64,000 bases of DNA from an uncultured Clostridia bacterium (GCA_947175195.1 CAMWLQ010000004.1:62001-126000), one strand, 5' to 3'. Counted from the stretch's first letter, positions 9,554 through 18,830 are shown. Program-made: numbers and translations. Notes: generated from the letters alone by a model not told the origin.

Positions 9554-9590
9554 GCCGCACAAGCGGCGCATTCTTAATTCAGCATTCACA

Positions 9591-11129
9591 TTACATCATT
9601 GGTGCTATTAATCTTAAAACACTTCTTGCCAACCGTGTTGTGGGCAAAACGTCGTTTATTTGTTCGGCGGTCAAAAGCTCGCTGACCTCCAATGTGTTCA
9701 AATAATCGGTTTTCATATCGGCAATGGAATCGACGTTGTACAGTATAGCGCCGTCCTCGTAATGCAGGTAGAACGAGCGGTAATCCATATTGCACGTGCC
9801 GATAAACGCGCGCTCGTCGTCCACTATCACCATTTTGGCGTGAATGAATCCCGGCGTATACTTGTACACCTTGACGCCCGCTTTGACAAGTACTGGTACG
9901 AACGACTTGGTTGTTTGGTACACTATTTTTTTGTCGGGCTTTTTGGGAATGATTATCCTTACGTCCACGCCCGCAAGCGCGGCGCCAACCAGCGCGGTTT
10001 GGATTTCGTTGTCCAATATAAGATATGGCGTTGTTATATACACGTAGCGCTTGGCGGTGGAAATCATATTGATAAACGCGCTTTGGATAAGGTGATCGTC
10101 ACGCCCCAACGGTCCCGACGACAGCGGCTGGACAAAGCCCACCGCATTGGTCTTTTTGGTGGCGGTAAGGTACGAACGGTAGTCGAGCATACCTTTGTCC
10201 GAGATAATGCTCCAAAACGACAGGAACATTACGGTAAAGCTGAGCACGGCGTCGCCGACAAACCGCATATGCGTGTCCTTCCAGTGCCCAAACCGCTCCA
10301 CCTTGTTTGCGTACTCGTCGGCTATGTTGTTGCCGCCCGTGTACGCGATTTCGCCGTCGATAACGGTGATTTTTCGGTGCGAACGGTTGTTCAACCGCAT
10401 ATCGAACGACAGTGTGATTTTGTTGAACGGCAAAACCTCAACGCCGCCCGCGCGCAGGCGCTTTATCCCCTTTTTGGGCAAAGTGAACATACTGCCCACG
10501 TCGTCGTACATGACCTTGACTTCTACGCCCGCCGACGCGCGTTCTATAAGCGCCGTTTCTATCTCGTCCCAAACCTGCCCATGCTCATAGATAAAGTATT
10601 CCATAAGTATGAACTTTTTTGCCGCGCGAATGTCCGCAAGCATTGCGGGGAAAAAGTCGTCGCCCAGCGAATAGTACGTGGTGGTAGTGCCGCCGTAAAC
10701 GGGATACGAGCCCGAATTAAGCACCAAGTCCGCGCACGTCGTGCCCGTGGGATTGGCAACCCCGCGCTCGCTGATGAGCGCGCCGTTAGTTCGGTTAAGC
10801 AAAACCTGCGACACGTCGGACGCGCGCTTTAAACGCTTGCGCACCCGTCGCGGCGTGTGCTGCCTGCCTATGAACAAATACACCAGCCACCCGAACGCGG
10901 GCGCAAGCAGTATTAAAACACACCAGCTCAGCTTGTATGCGGGGTTAATGTCCCGCGACACAATATACAAGCATATGAGAAAGCTGACAAACTCGAATAC
11001 CAGCCATACCCACCAAAACTGCGCGGCGGCGTACAGCACGCCCACCACGATGAGCGCAATTTGTATCAAAAACGACAGGACTGTTATTGCCGCTTTTTGG
11101 GATAATAGCTTGAGTAGCTTTCTGAACAT
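9591..11129 (-). CDS. cls: Cardiolipin synthase
   Basis: A 512-aa phospholipase-D family enzyme that joins two phosphatidylglycerols to cardiolipin at the membrane. Two N-terminal TM helices (about residues 12-32 and 38-58), then a second hydrophobic pair region, then two HKD motifs: HRKITVIDG (with GGNNIADEY) and HAKMVIVDD (with GTCNMDYRS). Length matches Gram-positive ClsA-type enzymes. There is no SD; a promoter ends 6 nt before the ATG, so the mRNA is predicted to be leaderless. Confidence 0.93.
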   Translation of the reverse strand: MFRKLLKLLSQKAAITVLSFLIQIALIVVGVLYAAAQFWWVWLVFEFVSFLICLYIVSRDINPAYKLSWCVLILLAPAFGWLVYLFIGRQHTPRRVRKRLKRASDVSQVLLNRTNGALISERGVANPTGTTCADLVLNSGSYPVYGGTTTTYYSLGDDFFPAMLADIRAAKKFILMEYFIYEHGQVWDEIETALIERASAGVEVKVMYDDVGSMFTLPKKGIKRLRAGGVEVLPFNKITLSFDMRLNNRSHRKITVIDGEIAYTGGNNIADEYANKVERFGHWKDTHMRFVGDAVLSFTVMFLSFWSIISDKGMLDYRSYLTATKKTNAVGFVQPLSSGPLGRDDHLIQSAFINMISTAKRYVYITTPYLILDNEIQTALVGAALAGVDVRIIIPKKPDKKIVYQTTKSFVPVLVKAGVKVYKYTPGFIHAKMVIVDDERAFIGTCNMDYRSFYLHYEDGAILYNVDSIADMKTDYLNTLEVSELLTAEQINDVLPTTRLARSVLRLIAPMM

Positions 11130-11135
11130 ATATTT

Positions 11136-11164
11136 ATTCTACCACGTTTCGACTAAATAATCAA
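11136..11164 (-). promoter_or_regulatory. Promoter giving a leaderless cls mRNA
   Basis: TTGATT (11159-11164), 17-nt spacer ending TGG, TAGAAT (11136-11141), then 6 nt to the ATG at 11129. The predicted +1 falls on or next to the start codon, and no SD is present. Confidence 0.6.
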
Positions 11165-11165
11165 C

Positions 11166-11195
11166 AATAATTCCGAATTCATAATTCCGAATTAA
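11166..11195. repeat. Short GAATTCGGAATTA-type repeat
   Basis: A 30-nt stretch of alternating ATTCCGAATT units, related to those at 19911-19940, 21451-21480, 21681-21715 and 23033-23064. Confidence 0.6.
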
Positions 11196-11228
11196 AAAAG
11201 CCTTATCTTGTGCAAGATAAGGCTTTTT
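11194..11228 (-). terminator. Terminator of the first InlB-repeat lipoprotein gene
   Basis: An 11-bp stem (GCCTTATCTTG with CAAGATAAGGC, 2-nt loop) followed on the minus strand by six T. Almost the same sequence ends the next lipoprotein gene (12919-12953). Confidence 0.9.
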
Positions 11229-11247
11229 GGATTATTATTGCATTGGT

Positions 11248-12543
11248 TTAGTCGATGCACGTAAATACGACCATACCGTCCTCATACGTGATCAAGTAAG
11301 TATGCGTGCCGCTCGTGACACTGGCATTGCCCATACCGCTGTCAAGCGTCGAGAAATTCAAGTAAGTGCCGTTTACCTCTTTGTATTTGGTATTGTCGCC
11401 CATATCCCAAACGGTGCCCGTGCCCGCACTATCGCTATGGCAAGTCTTAAACGAATCGCCTTGTTTGAGGGTAATAGTCAATCCTTCATCGGGATCGATA
11501 TAACAGTCGGTAGAGGGAGCCCAGCTCGCATTTGCAAAGCCTTCGCCTACCAAGTACAATCCGCCGGGAACGAGCTGGTCGACGCCGCCGTCGAAGAACT
11601 CTATAGACCAGCAGGGATGCTCGTCGTTTCCTTCTCCGGTGTCATAATAACGAAGATAGATGCTGAACACACCCGTCGAATTGGATTTAACGGTGAACGC
11701 ACCGGTAGCTTGGTTCCATGTTGCGCCGTGACGGGAAGATGTATCAAAAAGACGAGGACCTTCCGCCGGCGTGCTGTGGTGAGCCAAAACTGTACCATTA
11801 ACGCTGAACGTAACGACGTCGCCCGCGCTGAGCTGTACGCCTGTTGCATAATATTCGTAGGTTGCGGTAGCGCCTTCGGGCGGAGCTTGAATGAATGGCG
11901 TGTTATCGGTAAGCTCAAGCTTAAACTGTCCGTTTACAAGCAGTTGCGCGCCGTCGCCTGTAGGTTGAGGCGGCTCAACGCCTTCGTCGGAATACTGCGC
12001 GTAGATAGCGCCGCTTTGCGTAAACGTCGTAGCTGTCGACACCTGGCTGCCGCCCGTTGCCGAGGTAAACCAGCCGTCAAACTTTTTGCCCGAGGGGGCA
12101 ACGGGAGTGGGCAAGGACGTGAGCTTGCCGTTTACCGTTTGCGCCGACGCGGGCGCGCCCGTGCCTATGCCGTACTCGAATGTGATTGTATATTCTTCAC
12201 CTGCTACTACGGGCGTATACACCGCGTACACGGTTCTATTGCTCGTAAATGCTTGCGTGGTGAAATTAATCGTGGTCGTTTCGCCTTTGGTAAGCGTCCA
12301 GCCCTTGAACGTGTTGTCAGCTTTTTCGGCTGTGGGCACTTGACCCTGAACAATGCCGTCGGCATTGGTCTTTAACGTTGTTGCGCCTTTGAGCGTGCCA
12401 CCGTCCGCGTTGAACGTGACGGTATACGTTTTACCGACAGAGCCTAAGTCACCCGCGTCTTTGTCGCACGCAACAAGACCGCACGCAGCCGTTGCGAACA
12501 TGGTTGCGGCAAGCGCCGCGACTAACACCTTTGATTTCTTCAT
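11248..12543 (-). CDS. Surface lipoprotein with InlB-type repeats and carbohydrate-module-like tail
   Basis: A 431-aa lipoprotein. The signal peptide MKKSKVLVAALAATMFATAA leads to a lipobox ending LVAC at residue 26. Two InlB B-repeat/Flg_new modules follow (about 38-110, GWTL...VYAVY; and 115-185, FDGWFTSATGG...IYAQY). A middle beta-rich domain and a C-terminal module beginning YLVGEGFANASW resemble starch/glycan-binding modules seen in the two following genes. The three genes share start region, promoter and terminator type, so they are paralogues. Likely surface adhesin or glycan binder. Confidence 0.8.
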   Translation of the reverse strand: MKKSKVLVAALAATMFATAACGLVACDKDAGDLGSVGKTYTVTFNADGGTLKGATTLKTNADGIVQGQVPTAEKADNTFKGWTLTKGETTTINFTTQAFTSNRTVYAVYTPVVAGEEYTITFEYGIGTGAPASAQTVNGKLTSLPTPVAPSGKKFDGWFTSATGGSQVSTATTFTQSGAIYAQYSDEGVEPPQPTGDGAQLLVNGQFKLELTDNTPFIQAPPEGATATYEYYATGVQLSAGDVVTFSVNGTVLAHHSTPAEGPRLFDTSSRHGATWNQATGAFTVKSNSTGVFSIYLRYYDTGEGNDEHPCWSIEFFDGGVDQLVPGGLYLVGEGFANASWAPSTDCYIDPDEGLTITLKQGDSFKTCHSDSAGTGTVWDMGDNTKYKEVNGTYLNFSTLDSGMGNASVTSGTHTYLITYEDGMVVFTCID

Positions 12544-12628
12544 ATTTCCCTCATGAAAAAAATTATTTATGCAAATGCTGCAAACAGACGTACCTCATCT
12601 TTCCTATGCATTTGCGCTTGTATTTGTT

Positions 12629-12657
12629 ATTATACCACTACACACAATATATGTCAA
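12629..12657 (-). promoter_or_regulatory. Perfect extended promoter, lipoprotein gene 1
   Basis: TTGACA (12652-12657), 17-nt spacer ending in TGG, TATAAT (12629-12634). The leader is about 80 nt, and its sequence resembles that of lipoprotein gene 2. Confidence 0.88.
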
Positions 12658-12696
12658 TACCCGAATTGAAAATTTTGACGAATTTTTCCATACTTC

Positions 12697-12750
12697 TTTT
12701 GAAAAAGAAGTATGCAAGAAAACTTTAAACGTATGGTTTTGCATAGATTA
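12697..12750 (+). repeat. 54-nt dispersed repeat A, copy 1
   Basis: Core AAGAAAACTTTAAAC followed by TATGGTTTTGCAT. Copies are at 12802-12855 and 58143-58194, all in the same orientation. Confidence 0.75.
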
Positions 12751-12801
12751 ATGTACGCTATTCTTTTGTAAGTACGAGAGTTGACCTTCTCCCTATTACC
12801 A

Positions 12802-12855
12802 TTTTGTAAAAGATGTGGGCAAGAAAACTTTAAACTTATGGTTTTGCATGGATTA
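12802..12855 (+). repeat. 54-nt dispersed repeat A, copy 2
   Basis: Shares the core GCAAGAAAACTTTAAAC and ATGGTTTTGCAT with copy 1, 105 nt away, and is followed directly by a half B hairpin (12869-12903), as at 58143-58232. Confidence 0.75.
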
Positions 12856-12918
12856 TAAAACAGCCGCATGTCACTCCGAACGCGGCGAGCAATCTCAACC
12901 TTATTTTAATTCTTAATT

Positions 12919-12953
12919 AAAAAAGCCCTATCTCGTACAAGATAAGGCTTTTT
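12919..12953 (-). terminator. Terminator of lipoprotein gene 2
   Basis: Stem GCC(C/T)TATCT with its complement and a T6 tail on the minus strand; a near copy of the terminator at 11194-11228. Confidence 0.85.
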
Positions 12954-12969
12954 GCAGTAGCAATAATTA

Positions 12970-14853
12970 TTATTTATTCAAATAAATCTTACCGTCGGTC
13001 GTACTAAAGAAAATTTTGTACGTGCCGAATTTTTTGAAGACTATATTGCCGTCGGCGTCGGTTTCCGCCCAATCCTTGTTGCCCCAGTCCGCGTCGATAT
13101 TGGCATAGCCGTACTCATTGTCGCCGAAAACTATTTTTACTGCGCCACCCGCCTCGACGGTAAAGCCTATTACTACATACTCGTAGCTGTTGTCGGGATT
13201 TTGCAGCATCTCGTAGCCGTTGTCCGCGTCGAATTCCTCGCCGATAAACCCGCCTACAAGATAGTACTTGGTGCTGTCAACCGCGCCGTAGGTGTAGCCC
13301 TCGATCTCCTTGGTATAAGTTATTACGGGCTCTTCTACGTCGTCGGAGGTTATTTCGATTTGACCGTTGACAAGCCTAATAGTATACGTGCCAGGGGTTT
13401 CAAGCACAATATTGCCGTCGTTGTCGGTGGTAACGTAGCCCCTGCCCGTCGTTGCAACGTCGTTCGCGCCGAGTGCGCTGTCCCAATCTATCGCGCCCGC
13501 GACGTTAGCGCATTTGACCAGCTTAAACCTGACAGGATCCTCGCCGACGGTAACTTCTATCTCGCCCGAGGTTTCGCCGATATAGCCGTCTTCCACACAT
13601 GCCGTCCAGCCGAGGTCGCCGCCTACAAGATAATAGTGCCTTGCAAAAATAGTGACGGGCGGCTCTTCTACGTCGTCGGAAGATATTTCGACTTGACCGT
13701 TTACAAGCCTAATCGTATACGTGCCCGGGAGCGTAAGAACAATATTGCTTGAGCCGTCGGTAGACGCATACCCGCTGCCCGTTTCGGCAACGGCGTTAAT
13801 TCCCAGCACACTGTCGTCCCACAGTATTGTGCCAAGCTTTGCACTGCTGCACTTAGCCAGCTTAAACGCCACAGGCGACTCGCCTACTGTAAGCTCAAAG
13901 CTGCCGAAGGTTTCGCCTACATAGCCGTCTACCGAACATTCCTCCCAGCCGTAATCACCGCCTACAAAATAATAGTGATCGGCGTGGAAGGCTATTACTC
14001 CATCGTCGCCCTCTACACGCCAGGTATCTTCGGTGCCGACGGACGCAGGATAGTAGCCCAGCTTGAACTCGAACGTGCCTTGACGCGCTGCGGTAAACTC
14101 GCTCGTTATTACCGACACTTTTTCCATGCCGATCCAAACGTCGCCGCGCTGCGCCTCTATCAGTTCCGCGTCGATATAGAACGAAACAGTGTCGCCCGCG
14201 TTAAGTTCGACGCTTACGGAATACGCCTGCGTCGCGCCCGCAAGCGTTGTCGCGGTAAGCGTATACTTGTCGTTGCCCACCATGCAGTAGTTGTTAAGCT
14301 CGGCTATAGTGGACTTATAACGCGCGTAAATCGATCCCGATTGAGTAAACAGCGTATTGGTCGTTACATACTCGCCGCCGACAGCCGCAGTGTACCAACC
14401 GTCAAACATTTGGTCTTGCGGCGGTGTAGGCGTAGGCAAAGATTGCAGCTTGCCGTTTACCGTTTGCGCCGACGCGAGCGTACCCGTGCCATCGCCGTAC
14501 TCGAACGTAATGGTAACCTCGCTAACGCCATTTGACTCATACACGGCGTACACGGTTTTGTCGCCAGTAAACTTTTGCGACTTGAAATTGATAACGGCAG
14601 TATCGCCCTTGGAAAGCGACCAGCCCGTAAACGTATAGTCAACTTTTTCGGCGGTAGGGATAGCGCCTTTAACAATGCCGTTTTTGTCGGTCTTTAACGA
14701 TTGCTCGCCGTCCAGCGTGCCGCCGTCCGCGTCGAACGTAACGGTGTACGTTTTGCCGGAGTCTACGTTGTCGCCGCAGGCAACAAGCCCGCACGCCGCA
14801 GTAGCAAACATGGTCGCGGCAAGCGCCGCTGCTAATAGCTTGGATTTTTTCAT
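12970..14853 (-). CDS. Surface lipoprotein with InlB-type repeats and three tandem binding-like modules
   Basis: A 627-aa lipoprotein (start at 14853, with GAGG 5-6 nt upstream; a longer frame adds 39 unlikely residues). Lipobox LVAC at residue 26, then two InlB-type repeats (about 34-105 and 113-180) and a middle beta domain. The tail has three modules: about 291-402 and 404-511 are near-identical in plan (HYYxVGGDxGW, then GTYTIRLVNGQ(V/I)EI(S/T)SDDVEEP), and 526-627 is more diverged (YYLVGGFIGEEF). The YLVG plus FKL pattern recalls SusE/X25-like starch-binding modules. Likely a polysaccharide-binding surface protein. Confidence 0.8.
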   Translation of the reverse strand: MKKSKLLAAALAATMFATAACGLVACGDNVDSGKTYTVTFDADGGTLDGEQSLKTDKNGIVKGAIPTAEKVDYTFTGWSLSKGDTAVINFKSQKFTGDKTVYAVYESNGVSEVTITFEYGDGTGTLASAQTVNGKLQSLPTPTPPQDQMFDGWYTAAVGGEYVTTNTLFTQSGSIYARYKSTIAELNNYCMVGNDKYTLTATTLAGATQAYSVSVELNAGDTVSFYIDAELIEAQRGDVWIGMEKVSVITSEFTAARQGTFEFKLGYYPASVGTEDTWRVEGDDGVIAFHADHYYFVGGDYGWEECSVDGYVGETFGSFELTVGESPVAFKLAKCSSAKLGTILWDDSVLGINAVAETGSGYASTDGSSNIVLTLPGTYTIRLVNGQVEISSDDVEEPPVTIFARHYYLVGGDLGWTACVEDGYIGETSGEIEVTVGEDPVRFKLVKCANVAGAIDWDSALGANDVATTGRGYVTTDNDGNIVLETPGTYTIRLVNGQIEITSDDVEEPVITYTKEIEGYTYGAVDSTKYYLVGGFIGEEFDADNGYEMLQNPDNSYEYVVIGFTVEAGGAVKIVFGDNEYGYANIDADWGNKDWAETDADGNIVFKKFGTYKIFFSTTDGKIYLNK

Positions 14854-14934
14854 ATTTTCCTCATTAAAAAAATTCCCACAAACGCACAAAAAAACGCACA
14901 TCATTTTCTCTATGCCTTTGCTGTTGTGCTTATA

Positions 14935-14963
14935 ATTATACCACCAATTATTATGTATGTCAA
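14935..14963 (-). promoter_or_regulatory. Perfect extended promoter, lipoprotein gene 2
   Basis: TTGACA (14958-14963), 17-nt spacer ending TGG, TATAAT (14935-14940); about 81 nt upstream of the ATG. Confidence 0.88.
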
Positions 14964-15003
14964 TAATCAATCGTGATTAATCGCACATTAATTCCACGAC
15001 AAA

Positions 15004-15024
15004 GCCCGACGGAAACCGTCGGGC
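15004..15024 (-). terminator. Stem-loop after lipoprotein gene 3
   Basis: Stem GCCCGACGG (15004-15012) with CCGTCGGGC (15016-15024), loop of three, and a TTTG tail on the minus strand. Confidence 0.65.
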
Positions 15025-15092
15025 CTAATCTATTTAGGATTAAATAATTGTTGACGTTAGATACTCGGTATGAATTCGATTAAAGCCGTGAT

Positions 15093-18000
15093 TTAAGCCT
15101 TAGCCAAAAGACCGTCATCATACATAAAGTAGTATGTGTTGCCGTTGCCAAGACCGCTTATCGAATAATTCTTCGACCAGCTACCGAAATTGCCGCTATT
15201 AATTGCGCCAAACTCCATGGTGCTAACATCGCTCATATTCATATCAACTGTTACGGTTGAGCCCCACACTACCGCAACGGCAGTATTGTTAAGTTTAATA
15301 GCGGTATATGCAGTGCCATTGCCATCTACGGCATAACCGGTACCCGTTTGGTCGATAATGATATAGCCGTCATTGAACTGCAAACATACCGAATTGCCGT
15401 TAAGAGTTACATCACCGCCGTTATCGTCACCGTCACCGTTGTCGCCTTCGCCTTCGTCCGGGTCGGTAATATCGGTCGTAGAATTTTTTGTAGCAATAAT
15501 TTTCGTAACGTTTCCGGTTGCGTCAATAGTGATTTCAAACTGATACTTTCCTGCAGTGCTGCAAACCAAGTTGTTATCGGCATTGGTTGTAAGTCCGCCG
15601 TTGGTGTTGTTGGTTAAAACACCTGCAGCGCCCCAGCCGGTTTGAGAACTTGCGTTGCCTGCCAGCGTTACCTTTATTCCGAATATACGCCCCTGAGTAA
15701 GATCACAGGTAACAGTGATTGTCGATCCGCCTGCTACACCCGTCTGCAATGACTGGCTCGACCAGTTGGTGACAAAATTACCATGGATATAAACGTCAAA
15801 GGTCATTGCCAATTCAGTTACGTCGCCCAATCTTTCCGCAGTCAGCTTTTGAGTTTGAGCGTTGTAAGTGAGCTTGTATTTGCCGGCCACGTCTACGTGG
15901 ATATTGGACGTGCTGTTTTTGCTGAAATTAGCATTGCCTTGAATAGCGGAATAACCGACCTCTTTATCCCAGCCCGTGCCCGCGACACAAAGTTTGAAAT
16001 TAACGCCTGCGTCAAGCTCTACCTCTAATACAAAGGTTACGCCGTCGGTCGTGGTGAAGTGAATAGCGTCGGGAATATCATCGGCGTCGGCTATTGTAGC
16101 CCATTCCAAACCGAGTCTTGCGGACTCGCCCACCAAGTAGTAGTGGTCGACGTCTTCGGTGGGAGTTGTCGAGAACTCACCGGTAGTAGTGCCTTCTACC
16201 CATACAACCCAATCGAGAGTTGCTCTATTGTCGGAGTAGTTCTTCAAGTAGATTCGGTAAGTACCGGCAGGGAGTGTGAATTTGCTGCTGCGCGCACCGC
16301 CGTCGCCTACGGTTTCCACGGGGACTAAAGAACCGTTTGCCTTAACCTGAACTGTCGCAGCGTGTTTAATCCACATACTCGCAATCTTTGTTCCGTCTAC
16401 GGTAAAGGTTACATCGGTTTGCTCGGTCAAAGTTATTTCTTTATAGAACTGATCATTAAGCGAATCGGTCGCGTCGACACTCGCAGTGGTGTCCGTCATC
16501 GCCTCGCCATTCATGTTGATAACCGCGTCTTTATATACTCTGTTACGGGTATCTTCCACATCACCGCCGCCTTCGAATTCGCCGGTGGTAGTGCCCGCAA
16601 CGTATACGTTCCAGCCGCCCGTACCTGCCGCGCCGCCGTCGGTGTAGTACTTAAGATAGAAATTATAAGTACCCTCTACCAGCGTGACCACGGTGTCGCG
16701 TGCGCCCAATGCGCCTTCGCCGTTGACAAGCTTGTTGTTTGCCTTGACCGTAACGGTCGTGGCGGTTTCTACCCATACGGGAATGACAGTGCCGTCTACC
16801 GTGAACGATACCTCGGTCAGCTCGGTAATTGTTACGCCCTCAAGCGCGAACTGGTCGGCAAGGGTTTGGTTGATAGCATTGCCCGCGCTGTCCGTTCTTT
16901 CTATAGTTGCAGTAGTATCGGTAAACGCCTGTTCGCCCATTTTGACGTCCGCGCCCTCGTTTACACGATCGGGGCCTTCAGTGGGTGTCGGCGTGGGCGG
17001 AGTGATGATTGTGCCCTTTTTGGTAATCGTCCATTGGCTCGGTCCGACGATCGTAATGATATACGTGCCGTCCTCTTTTACCTTTACGCCGGTTTCGTTG
17101 CCGCCCTCTTTGGTCACAAGCGCTTGCGACGCTGCGTCGAGCTGATACCAGTTGAACTCGTTGGTGCCCGTAGGAGCCCAAACCATTTCAAATACTTGTT
17201 CGCCTTCGTCATTTGTGGTAAGTGCGCAGCCGCAAATCTTGAACCAGTTGTCTACCATTTCTCCGCCGGAATTAACCTGGGAGGTAAGCTCGATTTCCAA
17301 CGACTGACCGGTCTTGATTTCGTTTGCCTCTTTCATTTGCCAGTCGGAGAACCAACCGACAAGATAATGTCCGCCGTCGGTCAAGTCGCCTATATCGGAA
17401 ATCTTGCCTTGACCGTCCGAGGCATAAACCGACCAGCTTTCCGCGGCATTGCCGCTAAGGTCCTGCGTGTTGTGCTTGAGCGAGATGGTGGCGTACGTGC
17501 CGGTGCGGAGAACGTCCAATCCCGTTACCGCCGACGACGTTACGCTGATGTCAACGCCTTGGCTTTCTTTATCTACAAAGAACGAAGGTACAGCCACAAG
17601 CTCGCCTGCGTCGTTGCGTACCTTGAACGTCAAGGTCGAGCCTGCCGTCAAGTCGATGCCGAGCGCAATATATTCTTTGTCCATTCCGTTTTCAACCGCC
17701 GTCGGATCCATGTTCTCGTTAAGAGTCATGGCATACTCCGTGTTGCCTACTACGAGCACTGCGGGTGCCTCGGTCACGGGATCGACGTCATACGTTGCAA
17801 CAACGGTCATATTTCCGGTAAACGTATACGTGTAGTTTACGGGGAAACCGCCTTCCTCTGCCACCCAGCCGGCGTGTATCCAGCCAGCGTCGGCAGTTAC
17901 CGTGGGGAATGCATTTTCGGCTATCTTGCCGCCGGTCGTTGTCACGGTAGCGATAGAAACCGTGCCGTGGTCGCCGCCGAGGAACGTTATGGTGTATTCC

Positions 18001-18428
18001 TCATCGTCATCCGTACCGGGTCCGGGACCGACGGGACCGGTCTTTTCTTTGAATACGGCGTAAACGGTTACGTCTTCCGTAAACAAATGGCTGTTATAGG
18101 TAGCCGCCGTGATTGACGGAACGGTCTGACCTGCCTCAAGTCCCCAGCCCTCAAACGTGTAGTCGTCGTTATTCTCGTTCTTTTCCGCCGTGGGCATTGC
18201 TCCGGACAAAAAGCCGAGTTTGCTTGTAGTCAAAGAATTGCCGTCAATGCCTTTGAGCGTTGCACCCGTGCCGGCGTCAAAAGTGATGGTATGGGTGTTG
18301 TCCAAGTTCTCGGGCAGTTTGGTGCCGTCGGGCAAATCCAAACCGTCGCCGCACGCGACTAACGCGCCCGCCGACGTTGCGAACACTGCTGCTGCCAATG
18401 TTGACAACAAAAATTTGCGTCCTTTCAT
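15093..18428 (-). CDS. Large modular surface lipoprotein
   Basis: A 1111-aa lipoprotein; the start at 18428 is supported by GAGGG 5 nt upstream. Signal peptide MKGRKFLLSTLAAAVFATSAG, lipobox LVAC. Two InlB-type repeats follow (TFEGWGLEAG...VYAVF; IHAGWVAEEGG...VVATY). Then come four or more beta modules: two PPC-like/pre-peptidase-like units ending GTYNFYLKYYTDG and GTYRIYLKNYSDN, and two YLVG modules (HYLVGWFSDWQ and YYLVGESARLGLEW) like those in the neighbours. The tail has an acidic Gly/Asp linker and a short final domain. Predicted surface glycan-binding protein; no catalytic motif recognised. Confidence 0.78.
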   Translation of the reverse strand: MKGRKFLLSTLAAAVFATSAGALVACGDGLDLPDGTKLPENLDNTHTITFDAGTGATLKGIDGNSLTTSKLGFLSGAMPTAEKNENNDDYTFEGWGLEAGQTVPSITAATYNSHLFTEDVTVYAVFKEKTGPVGPGPGTDDDEEYTITFLGGDHGTVSIATVTTTGGKIAENAFPTVTADAGWIHAGWVAEEGGFPVNYTYTFTGNMTVVATYDVDPVTEAPAVLVVGNTEYAMTLNENMDPTAVENGMDKEYIALGIDLTAGSTLTFKVRNDAGELVAVPSFFVDKESQGVDISVTSSAVTGLDVLRTGTYATISLKHNTQDLSGNAAESWSVYASDGQGKISDIGDLTDGGHYLVGWFSDWQMKEANEIKTGQSLEIELTSQVNSGGEMVDNWFKICGCALTTNDEGEQVFEMVWAPTGTNEFNWYQLDAASQALVTKEGGNETGVKVKEDGTYIITIVGPSQWTITKKGTIITPPTPTPTEGPDRVNEGADVKMGEQAFTDTTATIERTDSAGNAINQTLADQFALEGVTITELTEVSFTVDGTVIPVWVETATTVTVKANNKLVNGEGALGARDTVVTLVEGTYNFYLKYYTDGGAAGTGGWNVYVAGTTTGEFEGGGDVEDTRNRVYKDAVINMNGEAMTDTTASVDATDSLNDQFYKEITLTEQTDVTFTVDGTKIASMWIKHAATVQVKANGSLVPVETVGDGGARSSKFTLPAGTYRIYLKNYSDNRATLDWVVWVEGTTTGEFSTTPTEDVDHYYLVGESARLGLEWATIADADDIPDAIHFTTTDGVTFVLEVELDAGVNFKLCVAGTGWDKEVGYSAIQGNANFSKNSTSNIHVDVAGKYKLTYNAQTQKLTAERLGDVTELAMTFDVYIHGNFVTNWSSQSLQTGVAGGSTITVTCDLTQGRIFGIKVTLAGNASSQTGWGAAGVLTNNTNGGLTTNADNNLVCSTAGKYQFEITIDATGNVTKIIATKNSTTDITDPDEGEGDNGDGDDNGGDVTLNGNSVCLQFNDGYIIIDQTGTGYAVDGNGTAYTAIKLNNTAVAVVWGSTVTVDMNMSDVSTMEFGAINSGNFGSWSKNYSISGLGNGNTYYFMYDDGLLAKA

Positions 18429-18480
18429 TTTTCCCTCTCTATAAATGAATTTATGGGTATTACACCACATTAATGCATTA

Positions 18481-18509
18481 ATTATACCACTACTAATAGC
18501 AGTTGTCAA
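18481..18509 (-). promoter_or_regulatory. Perfect extended promoter, lipoprotein gene 3
   Basis: TTGACA (18504-18509), 17-nt spacer ending TGG, TATAAT (18481-18486), 52 nt upstream of the ATG. Third member of the matching promoter set. Confidence 0.88.
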
Positions 18510-18686
18510 TACATTATATGAAATTTTTCGGCATTAATTTACAGTAAAATAATATACAAATAATTGAGTTACAGCAACGCAATTTGCCGATTGTCAACAA
18601 AAAATCCGCCGTAAGAGTGTATTTCATAGGGATTGTTCCCGTGGACAAAAACAGCTCACTATACTTTATACAATCTACACCGCTAA

Positions 18687-18830
18687 GTGATATTGTTTGC
18701 GTTGCAAACAGTGATATTTTGCTTACGCAGTTATATTATATTTGCCTTAACTTCGCCGTCAGGCGAAATATCACTCCGCATAGCGGAATTACACTCTTTC
18801 TATATAACTTGCCGTTGGGCAAATATAACT
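18687..18830. repeat. Array of mini-hairpins spaced by ATATCACT-like units
   Basis: At least four short palindromes, GTTTGCGTTGCAAAC, TTCGCCGTCAGGCGAA, CCGCATAGCGG and TGCCGTTGGGCA, are separated by related spacers (GTGATATT, ATATCACT, ATTACACT, AATATAACT). The palindromes differ in sequence while the spacers are conserved. Confidence 0.65.

Larger units (their letters stand above)
12544..12969. other. Gene-free stretch: promoter, two 54-nt repeats, half hairpin repeat, terminator
   Basis: This 426-nt gap holds the leader and promoter of the upstream lipoprotein gene (12629-12657), two copies of the 54-nt A repeat, one half of the dispersed hairpin (12869-12903) and the terminator of the next gene. 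No ORF in it looks coding. Confidence 0.8.

Noticed and set aside
9400-9590. T-box leader upstream of glyS
   Set aside because: The gap holds a dispersed hairpin and a promoter about 30 nt from the start; no specifier or T-box sequence can fit in the leader.
16362-18116. 584-codon plus-strand ORF
   Set aside because: Shadow of the large lipoprotein gene; no SD, no domain, Arg/Cys-rich as expected of an antisense frame.
11248-18428. True internalins, because of InlB-type repeats
   Set aside because: There are no leucine-rich repeats; InlB B-repeats are widespread in surface proteins of non-pathogens.
18687-18830. CRISPR-like array
   Set aside because: The palindromes differ from each other and the conserved units are only about 8 nt; there are no cas genes in the window.
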